Shown: positions 27,351 to 36,398 of the stretch, piece by piece
Numbering within the stretch: the stretch's first letter is position 1
Layout of the letters: every line of letters begins with the position of its first letter
DNA from: Duganella rivi
Lineage (GTDB): Bacteria > Pseudomonadota > Gammaproteobacteria > Burkholderiales > Burkholderiaceae_D
Length of the DNA stretch: 64,000 bases
NCBI RefSeq assembly: GCF_009857435.1
Contig: NZ_WWCK01000001.1
Location: 806,001-870,000, forward strand
Direction: 5' to 3'
Program-made: the position numbers and the translations under genes
The notes under the pieces: generated by a model
Told to the model about the DNA's origin: nothing
Databases searched by the model: none
What the model saw: only the letters and a program-made list of their open reading frames with translations

Positions 27351-30300
27351 ATGGCATCGAATCACCTGAGTCTCAAGCCGCTGATGTTAGCGGTAACACT
27401 GGCCTGCACCACCCTCGCCCACGCCGACGACGGCCGCAAGTCCTACATCGTGCAACTGACCGAGCAGCCGCTGGCCACCTACACCGGCGGACTCAACGGC
27501 ATGCGCGCCACCAAGGCGGCGGCCGGCCAGCGCCTTGACCCGAACAGCGCCGCCGCGCGCCTGTACCGCGCCTACCTCGACAGCCGCCAGGCCCAGGCCA
27601 AGGCACTGCTGCGCCCCGACGCCGTCGGCCACCAGTACCAGCTGGTGTTCAACGGTTTTGCCGCCCGCCTCAGCGAAGCCGAGGTCGCCATGCTCAAGGG
27701 CAGCGGCCGGGTTGCCAGCATCACCCCGGACGAGCGCCACGAGGTGGTCACCAACTACACCCCAACCTTCCTCGGCCTCGATCAACCGGGCGGCCTGTGG
27801 GAGCAACTGGGCGGCAAGGACAAGGCCGGCGAGGACATCATCGTCGGCGTGATCGACACCGGCGTCTGGCCGGAAAACCTGTCCTACGCCGACCGCGTCG
27901 ACGGCGACGGCCAGCCGACCTTCGACAGCAGCGGCACGCTGGCCTACGGCGCGCCGCCGGCGCGCTGGAAGGGCGCCTGCCAAACCGGCGAGGGCTTTAC
28001 CACCGACGACTGCAACAACAAGCTGATTGGCGCGCGCTATTTCGACAAGGGCTTCCGCGCCTACGGGGCGCCGATCCACTGGAGCGAGTTCCGCTCGCCG
28101 CGCGATTCCCTGAGCGGGCCGGCCGGCGACGGCGGCCACGGCACCCACACCTCCAGCACGGCGGCCGGCAACGCCAAGGTGCCGGCGGTGGGCGGCAACG
28201 GCGACAAGCTCGGCGTGCGCACCGGCATCGCGCCGCGTGCGCGACTGGCCGTCTACAAAGTCTGCTGGAGTTACCGGCCGACCGACAGCGACATCAAGAA
28301 CAGCTGCTTCGAGAGCGACAGCGTGGCCGCCATCGAGGCGGCCGTGGCCGACGGCGTCGATGTTCTGAACTTTTCGATCAGCGGCGGCGAGAGCCCGCTG
28401 GAGCCGGTCGAGCAAGCGTTCCGTCACGCGGTGGAGGCGGGCGTGTTCGTGGCCGCCGCCGGCGGCAACGACGGCCCGGCTAACCAGGTCAACCACGTCG
28501 CCCCGTGGCTGACCACGGTGGCTGCCGCCGCTCACGACCGCACCCAGCGCGCCCGCATCGCGCTTGGCAACGGCCAGTACTATAGCGGCATCTCGATCAG
28601 CACCAAGGCGCTGCCGGCCACGGCGCTGATCTACGGCGGCGCGGCGCTGGCGGCGGGCGGCAGCGCCAGCTTCGCCGAGCAGTGCCTTAGCAAAGCCACC
28701 GCCGGCGGCGTGCCGCAGCTCGACCCGGCCAAGGTCAGCGGCAAGATCGTCGCCTGCCAGCGCGGCAACAACCCGCGCACCGACAAGGCCGAGGCCGTCA
28801 AGGAGGCCGGCGGCATCGGCATGATCATGCTGGACGACGGCAACGGCCCGCTGATCGACATGTACAGCGTGCCGACCATCCACGTCGACCAGGCCGACGG
28901 CCAGGCCATCCGCGCCTACGCCACCAGCAGCGGCGCCACCGCCGCCATGTCGGCCAGCGAGCAGGTGCCGACCTACGGCCCGACCCTGGCCGCATTCTCG
29001 TCGCGCGGCCCGAATCGCTTCGACCCGGGCGTGCTCAAGCCGGACATGGCCGCGCCCGGCGTCGACATCCTGGCCGGCATCGCGCCGAGCCTGAGCGCCG
29101 CCCAGCGCAGCGCCGTGATCGCCGGCAGCGCGCCGGCCTACAGCCAGTCGGCCTATATGTCCGGTACCTCGATGGCGACGCCGCACGTGGCCGGCCTGGC
29201 CGCGCTGCTCAAGCAACGCCACCCGGGCTGGTCGCCGGCCGCCATCAAGTCGGCGCTGATGACCAGCACCCGCACCGTGCTGCCGACCGACCTCAGCGGC
29301 GATCAGGACGGCACCCTGCCGTGGGGCCAGGGCGCTGGCCTGGTGCTGCCGAACGGCGCCGCCGATCCCGGCCTGGTGTACGACATGGGCAGCACCGACT
29401 ACCAGAAATACCTGTGCGGCGTCACCACCGACCCGACCGACTGCGCCAACGGCGCACTCAACGGCTACGCGCTGAACCTGGCCTCGATCACCGTGCCGGG
29501 CGTGGTGGGCAACAAGTCGGTCAGCCGCCGCGTCACCAACGTGGGCGACAAGCTGGCGATCTACACGCCGAACGTGCGCCTCGACGGCTTCGATGTCTCG
29601 ATCTCGCCGCCGTCGCTGCAACTGGCGCCGGGCGAGACCCAGAGCTACACGGTCAGCCTGTCGCGCGACACGGCCATGCCGGGCGTGTGGCAAATGGGGG
29701 AACTGGTGTGGAGCGACGGCGAGCACAACGTGCGCAGCCCGCTGCAGGCGCGCTACAACGACGGCGTGGAAGCACCGGAGCGGGTCTCCGCCACCACCAC
29801 CAGCGGCAGCCGCCAGGTCGAGGTGCAGACCGGCTTCGAAGGCCAGCTGGCCGCCGAGCGCGGCGGCATGCGCGAGTACACCCGTCTGGCGCAAACCGTG
29901 ACACAGGCGGCCCGGAGCGCGACGGAAACGCTGCAAACCGTGGCGCAGGCCTGCGTGCAGCGCGGCCCCGGCGTCAAGACGACTTCGCTGGCCATCCCGA
30001 ACAAGACCATCGTGGCGCGCTTCGAGCTGACCAACCTGGAGACCTCGGGCGGCGCCGACGACGACCTCGACTTGTACTTGTTCGATCAGTCGAACCGCCT
30101 GATCGCCGCCAGCGCCCACACCGACTCCAACGAGAGCATCACGCTGCACAACCTGTCGATGGGCATCGTAAAAGCCTGCGTGGTCGGCTACAAGCTGAAG
30201 AACGGCGCCAGCACCAACTACACGCTGTCATGGGCCACCGCAATCCCGAACGACACCAAGGGCAACGTGAAAGTGGCGCTGCCGTCCTCGGTCAAGATTG

Positions 30301-30491
30301 GCGGCACCTCCACGGTGGACGTCAGCTGGAGCGGACTGGAAAAAGGCAAGCACTACCTCGGCGGCGTGCTGTTCTACAACCCGCAGGGCGGCATCAAGTC
30401 GGTCACCGAGATCAACGTCGATACGCGTGACGTGACGCCGTCCAGCGGCGTGGCGTACGCCAAGCCCACTAATATTGAGATTGAACCGTAA
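27351..30491 (+). CDS. large secreted S8 subtilisin-like serine protease
   Basis: A 1046-residue exported protease. Parts: signal peptide (cleaved after LAHA), an I9-type inhibitor propeptide to about residue 130, then the S8 domain with Asp 169 (GVIDTGVW), His 263 (GGHGTHTSS) and Ser 607 (SGTSMATPHVAG). A PA-type insertion lies about residues 430-540, as in plant-type subtilases. A fibronectin-like domain follows, about 720-800 (VGNKSVSRRVTNVG), then a pre-peptidase-like C-terminal domain, about 870-960 (DDLDLYLFDQSN). It should act outside the cell. Downstream is the convergent ZIP gene. Confidence 0.93.
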   Translation: MASNHLSLKPLMLAVTLACTTLAHADDGRKSYIVQLTEQPLATYTGGLNGMRATKAAAGQRLDPNSAAARLYRAYLDSRQAQAKALLRPDAVGHQYQLVFNGFAARLSEAEVAMLKGSGRVASITPDERHEVVTNYTPTFLGLDQPGGLWEQLGGKDKAGEDIIVGVIDTGVWPENLSYADRVDGDGQPTFDSSGTLAYGAPPARWKGACQTGEGFTTDDCNNKLIGARYFDKGFRAYGAPIHWSEFRSPRDSLSGPAGDGGHGTHTSSTAAGNAKVPAVGGNGDKLGVRTGIAPRARLAVYKVCWSYRPTDSDIKNSCFESDSVAAIEAAVADGVDVLNFSISGGESPLEPVEQAFRHAVEAGVFVAAAGGNDGPANQVNHVAPWLTTVAAAAHDRTQRARIALGNGQYYSGISISTKALPATALIYGGAALAAGGSASFAEQCLSKATAGGVPQLDPAKVSGKIVACQRGNNPRTDKAEAVKEAGGIGMIMLDDGNGPLIDMYSVPTIHVDQADGQAIRAYATSSGATAAMSASEQVPTYGPTLAAFSSRGPNRFDPGVLKPDMAAPGVDILAGIAPSLSAAQRSAVIAGSAPAYSQSAYMSGTSMATPHVAGLAALLKQRHPGWSPAAIKSALMTSTRTVLPTDLSGDQDGTLPWGQGAGLVLPNGAADPGLVYDMGSTDYQKYLCGVTTDPTDCANGALNGYALNLASITVPGVVGNKSVSRRVTNVGDKLAIYTPNVRLDGFDVSISPPSLQLAPGETQSYTVSLSRDTAMPGVWQMGELVWSDGEHNVRSPLQARYNDGVEAPERVSATTTSGSRQVEVQTGFEGQLAAERGGMREYTRLAQTVTQAARSATETLQTVAQACVQRGPGVKTTSLAIPNKTIVARFELTNLETSGGADDDLDLYLFDQSNRLIAASAHTDSNESITLHNLSMGIVKACVVGYKLKNGASTNYTLSWATAIPNDTKGNVKVALPSSVKIGGTSTVDVSWSGLEKGKHYLGGVLFYNPQGGIKSVTEINVDTRDVTPSSGVAYAKPTNIEIEP

Positions 30492-30496
30492 GCAGC

Positions 30497-31276
30497 TCAG
30501 TGGCGTCCGCCGCCGGTGAGGAACAGCACGATCGCCACGCCGGCGGCGATCAGTAGTACCTGGGGAATCGATTCGCGCAGGGTGGCCCGGCGCTGCATTT
30601 GCGGCATCAGGTCACTCACGGCGATGTAGATGAAGCCGGACGAAGCAAACACCAGCACGTAGGGAATCAGGCTGCTGGCGCGATCCAGCGTGTAGTAGCC
30701 GAGCAAGCCGCCGGCAATCGCCAGCAGGCTGCACAGCAAGTTGTAGACGTAAGCGCGGGTACGCGAGAAACCGGCATTCAGCAGCACGATGAAGTCGCCG
30801 ATTTCCTGCGGAATCTCGTGGGCGATAATCGCCAGGCCAGTAATCAAGCCCAGCTGCGGATCGGCCATGAAGGCGGCCGCAATCAAGATACCGTCGGTGA
30901 AGTTGTGCATGCCGTCGCCGACCAGGATCATCCAGCCCGCCTTGCCCGCTTCGTGCTTGTCGTGGCCATGGTGATGGTGGTGGCCGTCATGCTCGTGATG
31001 ATGCGAATGACGCAAGATAGCCAATTTTTCAAGCAGGAAGAACGCCAGCAAGCCGCCCAGCAGCGTGGCGAACAGGCTGCGCGCGCTGGCCTGCGACTCG
31101 AACGCTTCCGGCAAGGCATGCAGCAGCGAGGTCGACAGCATAATGCCGACCGACAGGCTGACCATGCGCTCGACCACCTTGGACAGCAGCGTAAACGAGA
31201 ACACGGCTGCCGCAGTGATGCTCACTACGCCAGCCAGTGTGGTGGCCAGAATGATAGAAATGAGTACGGGATCGAT
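30497..31276 (-). CDS. ZIP-family metal transporter, apparently with an AUC start codon
   Basis: A polytopic inner-membrane protein of the ZIP family, which imports zinc or other divalent metals. It has a His-rich loop (HSHHHEHDGHHHHHGHDKHE) and the metal-site helix segments DGMHNFTDGILIA and HEIPQEIGDF. The first ATG/GTG/TTG codon in frame is GTG at 31225, but this would cut away the first transmembrane helix. The frame upstream reads xDPVLISIILATTLAGVV, and AGAGG (31284-31288) lies 7 bases before an ATC codon at 31274-31276, so I infer initiation there, giving 259 residues. If that is wrong, use 31225. Confidence 0.82.
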   Translation of the reverse strand: MDPVLISIILATTLAGVVSITAAAVFSFTLLSKVVERMVSLSVGIMLSTSLLHALPEAFESQASARSLFATLLGGLLAFFLLEKLAILRHSHHHEHDGHHHHHGHDKHEAGKAGWMILVGDGMHNFTDGILIAAAFMADPQLGLITGLAIIAHEIPQEIGDFIVLLNAGFSRTRAYVYNLLCSLLAIAGGLLGYYTLDRASSLIPYVLVFASSGFIYIAVSDLMPQMQRRATLRESIPQVLLIAAGVAIVLFLTGGGRH

Positions 31277-31380
31277 GGTATAGCCTCTGGTACTGAAGCC
31301 GCGCGCGCTGCCGCGCGGGCCGGGGACGCTATTTTACCCTCAAATGACAGTGTGTTGCATTAACCGGCCCAATTCCGGGA

Positions 31381-34146
31381 TTAATGCGCCTGATCCCAGT
31401 TCGCGCCCACGCCCACTTCGGCAATCAGCGGCACCTTCAGCTGCGCCACGCCGGCCATCAATTCCGGCAGCTTTTGCTTGACCAATTCCAGCTCCGCATC
31501 CGGCACTTCCAGCACCAGTTCGTCGTGCACTTGCATGATCATCTTGGTGCCGAGCTTTTCGGTTTCCAGCCAGCCCTGCACCGCAACCATTGCCAGTTTG
31601 ATCAGATCCGCCGCCGTGCCCTGCATCGGCGCGTTAATTGCCGCGCGTTCTGCACCTTGGCGGCGCGGGCCGTTCGGCGAATTGATCTCCGGCAGCCACA
31701 GGCGGCGGCCGAACACGGTCTCGACGTAGCCGCGCGCTTTGGCCTGCAGGCGGGTGTCGTCCATGTACTGCTTCACGCCGGCAAAGCGGGCGAAGTAGCG
31801 CTCGATGTAGCTCTGCGCCGCGCCGCGCTCGATGCCGAGATTGCCGGCCAGGCCAAACGCGCTCATGCCGTAGATCAGGCCGAAGTTAATCACCTTGGCA
31901 TAGCGGCGCTGCTCGCTTTCCACCGATTCCGGCGCAACGCCAAAGATTTCAGCGGCGGTAGCACGGTGAATGTCCACGCCTTCGGCAAACGCGCGCAGCA
32001 TGTTCTCGTCTTCCGAAATGTGCGCCATGATGCGCAGTTCGATTTGCGAGTAGTCGGCCGACACGATGTGCGAACCAGCCGGCGCCACGAAGGCTTCGCG
32101 GATGCGGCGGCCTTCCTTGGTGCGGATCGGAATGTTTTGCAGGTTAGGATCGTTGGACGCCAGGCGGCCCGTCACCGCCACCGCTTGCGCGTAGTTGGTG
32201 TGCACGCGGCCGGTTTGCTTGTTGATGCCCTTCGGCAGCTTGTCGGTGTAGGTCGATTTCAGCTTGGACAGGCTGCGGTATTCCAGCAGCACTTTCGGCA
32301 GCGGGTAATCTTCGGCCAGCTTTTGCAGCACTTCCTCGTCGGTCGACGGCGCGCCGCTAGGCGTTTTCTTCACCACCGGCAGCTTCAGTTTCTCGAAGAA
32401 GATTTCACCGATCTGCTTTGGCGAGCCGAGGTTGAACGGCTGCTCGGCCAGTTCATGCGCCTTGGCTTCCAGTTCGGCGATGCGCGCGCCCAATTCCGCC
32501 GATTGCGTTTCCAGCAGCGCGGCGTCGATCTGCACGCCGTTGCGCTCGATCTTTTGCAGCACCACGGCGGTGGGCAACTCGATATTGCGGTAGATGAAGT
32601 TGAGCTTCTCGTCCTTCTCCACTTCGCCGATCATGCTCTGGTGCAGGCGCAGCGTGATGTCGGCGTCTTCCGCCGCGTACTCGGTAGCGCGGTCGATGGC
32701 AACCTGGTCGAAGGTAATCATGCTGGCGCCCTTGCCGCACACGTCCGCGAACGGAATCGTGGTGTGGTTCAGGTGGCGCAGCGCCAGCGAATCCATATCG
32801 TGCGAGCGGTGCGATTCAAACACGTACGATTCCAGCAGCGTATCGTGGTGGATGCCTTGCAGCGACACGCCATGGTTGGCGAAGATGTGGCTGTCGTACT
32901 TGAGGTTCTGGCCGACCTTCAGCTTGGTGGCGTCTTCCAGCCATGGCTTCAGCTTGGCCAGCACATGCTCGCGCTCCAGCTGCTGTGGCACGCCCTGGTA
33001 AGCGTGCGCCACCGGAATGTAGCAAGCCTCGCCCGCTTTCACCGACAGCGAAATGCCGACCAGCTGCGCCGTCATCGGCTCCAGCGAAGTGGTCTCGGTG
33101 TCGACGGCGGTCAGCTCGGCGGCGTTGATCAGCGCGATCCACTTGTCCAGCTGCTCTTCCGTGTAGACGGTTTCGTAGGTGGCGACCACCGGTTCCGCAA
33201 ACAGGTCGCCGTTGACCGACGCCGCGCCGCCCACCGGTGCATCCAGCGACACCTTGACGGTGGCAGCCGGGCCGCCAGTAGCCGCCGCCGCGCCCAGTTC
33301 GCGCAGCAGCGTTTTGAAGCCGTATTTGCTGAAGAAGTCCAACAGCGCCGGCTTGTCTTCCTCGCGGGCGACCAGCGATTCGCTGATCGACACCATGTGG
33401 CCCGACAAATCGCAATCCAGTTTCACGGTAATCAGCTCACGGCCCTTCGGCAGCCATTCCAGCGCATCGCGCAGGTTCTGGCCGACGGCGCCGGTAATGT
33501 TGGCGGCATTGGCGATCACGCCGTCCAGCGAATCGTACTGGGTCAGCCACTTGAGCGCGGTTTTCGGGCCGCACTTGGAGACGCCCGGCACATTATCGAC
33601 GGTATCGCCGATCAGGGTCAGGTAATCGATGATGCGGTTAGGCGGCACGCCGAATTTGGCCAGCACGCCCGCCTCGTCCATCTTCTCATTGGTCATGGTA
33701 TTGATCAGCATGACCTTGTCGTTGACCAGCTGCGCCAAGTCCTTGTCGCCGGTGGACACCACCACGTTCATGCCGGCCTTGGCCGCCTCCACCGACAAAG
33801 TGCCGATCACGTCATCGGCCTCCACGCCCTCCACCATCAAAATCGGCCAGCCCATGGCCTTGACCGCCTCGTGGATCGGCTCGATCTGCAAGCGCAAGTC
33901 ATCCGGCATGGACGCGCGGGTGGCCTTGTATTCCGGGTACATATCATCACGGAAGGTCTTGCCCTTGGCGTCGAATACGCAGGCGATGTAGGCAGCCGGG
34001 AAATCCGCGCGCAGGCGGCGCAGCATATTGACCATGCCGTGCATGGCGCCGGTCGGGTGGCCGTCCGGGCTGCGCAGGTCTGGCAGCGCGTGGAAAGCGC
34101 GGTAAAGATAGCTGGAGCCGTCTACTAACAACAGGGTATTTTGCAT
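31381..34146 (-). CDS. polA: DNA polymerase I
   Basis: A 921-residue repair and Okazaki-fragment polymerase. All three domains are visible: 5'-3' exonuclease (MQNTLLLVDGSSYLYRAFHA), 3'-5' proofreading exonuclease with its catalytic acidic motif intact (AVDTETTSLEP), and polymerase with DYSQIELRIMAH and MQVHDELVLEVP. The long open frame continues to 34494 upstream, but the ATG at 34146 matches the family start. Confidence 0.97.
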   Translation of the reverse strand: MQNTLLLVDGSSYLYRAFHALPDLRSPDGHPTGAMHGMVNMLRRLRADFPAAYIACVFDAKGKTFRDDMYPEYKATRASMPDDLRLQIEPIHEAVKAMGWPILMVEGVEADDVIGTLSVEAAKAGMNVVVSTGDKDLAQLVNDKVMLINTMTNEKMDEAGVLAKFGVPPNRIIDYLTLIGDTVDNVPGVSKCGPKTALKWLTQYDSLDGVIANAANITGAVGQNLRDALEWLPKGRELITVKLDCDLSGHMVSISESLVAREEDKPALLDFFSKYGFKTLLRELGAAAATGGPAATVKVSLDAPVGGAASVNGDLFAEPVVATYETVYTEEQLDKWIALINAAELTAVDTETTSLEPMTAQLVGISLSVKAGEACYIPVAHAYQGVPQQLEREHVLAKLKPWLEDATKLKVGQNLKYDSHIFANHGVSLQGIHHDTLLESYVFESHRSHDMDSLALRHLNHTTIPFADVCGKGASMITFDQVAIDRATEYAAEDADITLRLHQSMIGEVEKDEKLNFIYRNIELPTAVVLQKIERNGVQIDAALLETQSAELGARIAELEAKAHELAEQPFNLGSPKQIGEIFFEKLKLPVVKKTPSGAPSTDEEVLQKLAEDYPLPKVLLEYRSLSKLKSTYTDKLPKGINKQTGRVHTNYAQAVAVTGRLASNDPNLQNIPIRTKEGRRIREAFVAPAGSHIVSADYSQIELRIMAHISEDENMLRAFAEGVDIHRATAAEIFGVAPESVESEQRRYAKVINFGLIYGMSAFGLAGNLGIERGAAQSYIERYFARFAGVKQYMDDTRLQAKARGYVETVFGRRLWLPEINSPNGPRRQGAERAAINAPMQGTAADLIKLAMVAVQGWLETEKLGTKMIMQVHDELVLEVPDAELELVKQKLPELMAGVAQLKVPLIAEVGVGANWDQAH

Positions 34147-34254
34147 AGGAACTATATGATGAGGATGACGCGTGAATGCAACATTATCGCAGGTGTTACA
34201 ATGGATCATACACAAAAAAATACCAAGCTTTCTCTCTGCTAAAGGCGAGCCATC

Positions 34255-34635
34255 ATGAAGCGCATCTCTCTCATCCTCCTGGCCTTGGTTGCCCAAACGG
34301 CGTTTGCCCAGTCGACGCCGAGCCAGGCGCCGCCCAAGCTGGAAAAGATCGAAGAATTCGTCGAAGACCCGATTACGGTCACCGCCAAGCCTAACGCGGA
34401 AGGCAAGATTGCCGAAAAACGCGACAACAGCGGTAATGTCACCGAAGCGACCGTCAAAAGCGGCCCAAGCACTTACACCCTGCGTCCCAACCACCCGCCC
34501 GGCGATACCACCAACGGTACCAACCGCGGCCCGATGTGGACGGTGCTAGAGTTCGACATCGGCAAGAAGAAAAAGAAAACGGACGAAGAGGCAGTGCAGG
34601 AAAACGCGCCGCCACCGCCGCCCACCACCAAATAA
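34255..34635 (+). CDS. DUF2782 family exported protein
   Basis: A 126-residue protein with a signal peptide (cleaved after AFA), a short domain with ITVTAKPNAEGKIAEKRDNSG and YTLRPN, then a Lys-rich patch and a Pro-rich tail. It matches the DUF2782 family often found near polA and thrB in beta- and gammaproteobacteria. Function unknown. It diverges from polA and precedes thrB by 30 bases. Confidence 0.8.
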   Translation: MKRISLILLALVAQTAFAQSTPSQAPPKLEKIEEFVEDPITVTAKPNAEGKIAEKRDNSGNVTEATVKSGPSTYTLRPNHPPGDTTNGTNRGPMWTVLEFDIGKKKKKTDEEAVQENAPPPPPTTK

Positions 34636-34665
34636 CCAGATTCACCGAACTCATTACACTTTCAC

Positions 34666-35622
34666 ATGGCAGTCTTTACCCCGGTATCGCTGGAAGATGT
34701 CACCCAGTGGATCACCCAATTTCCGCTCGGCCAAGCGCTTGAGCTCAAAGGCATCAGTTCCGGCATCGAGAACAGCAACTTCTTCCTGACGACCGAGCGC
34801 GGCGAGTACGTGCTCACCATCTTTGAGAACCTGTCGTTTGAACAGCTGCCGTTTTACCTCAATTTAATGCGCCATCTGGCCGACCGCGGCGTGCTGGTGC
34901 CGGCGCCGATCGCCAACGACAAGGGCGAGCTGATTACGGCGCTGCACGGCAAGCCGGCCTCCATCGTCACCAAGCTGGAAGGCAGCTCGCAGATGTCGCC
35001 GCAGCCGGTGCATTGCGCCGAAGTAGGCGCCATGCTGGCCAAGATGCACCTCGCCGGTCTCGACTACAAGCTGCAACAACCGAATCTGCGCGGCCTCGAC
35101 TGGTGGCATGAAACCACGCCGCTGGTACTGCCTTATATCCCGGAAGACAAGGCGCAACTGCTGAAGTCCGAAGTGCACTACCAGGAAACCTTTGCCGCTT
35201 GCGATCATTACAAGCAGCTGCAAGTGGGCCCGGTGCACGCCGACCTGTTCCGCAACAACGTGATGTTCGACGGCGAGCGCCTGACCGGCTTCTTCGACTT
35301 CTACTTTGCCGGCTGCGATACCTGGCTGTTCGACGTGGCCGTCACCGTCAACGACTGGTGCATCAACCTCGATACCGGCGTGCTGGACGAAGCCCGCGTG
35401 CGCGCCATGCTGGACGCCTACCACGCCGTGCGCCCGTTCACGGAAGCCGAAACGCACGCATGGCAGACCATGCTGCGCGCCGGTGCGCTGCGCTTCTGGC
35501 TGTCGCGCCTGTACGATTTCTACCGTCCGCGCGAGGCTGAAATGCTGACGCCGCACGATCCGACTCACTTCGAACGCATCCTGCGTGAACGCATCGCCAC
35601 GCCGGCGCCGGAGCTGTTCTGA
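34666..35622 (+). CDS. thrB: homoserine kinase (APH-fold type)
   Basis: A 318-residue kinase of the aminoglycoside phosphotransferase fold, the type of ThrB used by Pseudomonas and Burkholderiales and not the GHMP type of E. coli. The catalytic loop is HADLFRNNV and the metal site is [11 protein letters not shown]. It phosphorylates homoserine in threonine synthesis. Its last base is the first base of the next start codon. Confidence 0.93.
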   Translation: MAVFTPVSLEDVTQWITQFPLGQALELKGISSGIENSNFFLTTERGEYVLTIFENLSFEQLPFYLNLMRHLADRGVLVPAPIANDKGELITALHGKPASIVTKLEGSSQMSPQPVHCAEVGAMLAKMHLAGLDYKLQQPNLRGLDWWHETTPLVLPYIPEDKAQLLKSEVHYQETFAACDHYKQLQVGPVHADLFRNNVMFDGERLTGFFDFYFAGCDTWLFDVAVTVNDWCINLDTGVLDEARVRAMLDAYHAVRPFTEAETHAWQTMLRAGALRFWLSRLYDFYRPREAEMLTPHDPTHFERILRERIATPAPELF

Positions 35623-36398
35623 TGGAAAAATTACCCGCACGCGTAGGCTGGCACTGGGTCAAGCAAGGCTTCGCGGTATTCCGCAAACAGCCCGGCGCCT
35701 TGATGGCCATCCTGTTCAGCTGCATGTTCGTGTCGCTGCTGTCGACCATCTTGCCGGTGGTCGGCGTGTTGCTGCCGGCCTTGCTGGCGCCGATGTTCAG
35801 CATCGCCCTGTTGCAAGGCTGCGCCGACATCGACAACGGCAAGCGCGCCATGCCGAATCTGCTGGTGGCCGGTTTCAAGTCGCCGATGAGCAAGCAATTG
35901 CTGCTGCTGGGCGTGGTGTATGTGGCGGTGGTGGGCGTGGCCTTCCTCGCGCTGCAACTGCTGGGCGCGGACGCTATCGCGCAGATCAACGAGAATCCGG
36001 GCAAGCTCGATCCAAAAATGGTCAGCGGCTTGCAGGGCGCGGCGTTCACGGCGTCGCTGATCTATATGGGCGGCTGGATGCTGACTTGCCTGGCTGCGCC
36101 GCTGATCTACTGGCAGAAAATGGCGCTGGGTAAGGCGCTGTTCTTCAGCGTGGTGACGGTGGTGCGCGAGATCAAGGCGTTTGCCGTGATGATGGTGTCG
36201 CTGTACGCGCTGTGCCAGCTGATGGGCGTGATTCCACTACTGCTGTTCGGTTCACCGCAGCTGGCGTTTGCGGCCATCTTCAGTATCATCCTGATGCTGA
36301 TCGTGGTGATGCATTGCAGCTTGTATGCTGCCTACCGCCAGATCTTCGGCCCGCCGCAGACGGCAGCGCCTGCGACGGTCGATCTTAACAAGCTTTAA
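35622..36398 (+). CDS. BPSS1780-family integral membrane protein
   Basis: A 258-residue protein with about six hydrophobic segments in two halves and the N-terminal pattern ARVGWHWVKQGFAVFRKQP seen in BPSS1780-type proteins of Burkholderiales. Its function is not known. It is translationally coupled to thrB by a TGATG junction and overlaps uvrD tail to tail by 4 bases. Confidence 0.78.
   Translation: MEKLPARVGWHWVKQGFAVFRKQPGALMAILFSCMFVSLLSTILPVVGVLLPALLAPMFSIALLQGCADIDNGKRAMPNLLVAGFKSPMSKQLLLLGVVYVAVVGVAFLALQLLGADAIAQINENPGKLDPKMVSGLQGAAFTASLIYMGGWMLTCLAAPLIYWQKMALGKALFFSVVTVVREIKAFAVMMVSLYALCQLMGVIPLLLFGSPQLAFAAIFSIILMLIVVMHCSLYAAYRQIFGPPQTAAPATVDLNKL

Noticed and set aside
27387..30149. 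A 920-codon open frame antisense to the subtilase gene
   Set aside because: It mirrors the GC-rich third codon positions of the real gene and has low-complexity His/Gly/Val/Arg composition with no domain signature.
31384..34128. A 914-codon open frame antisense to polA
   Set aside because: Shadow of polA; no recognisable domain or start context.
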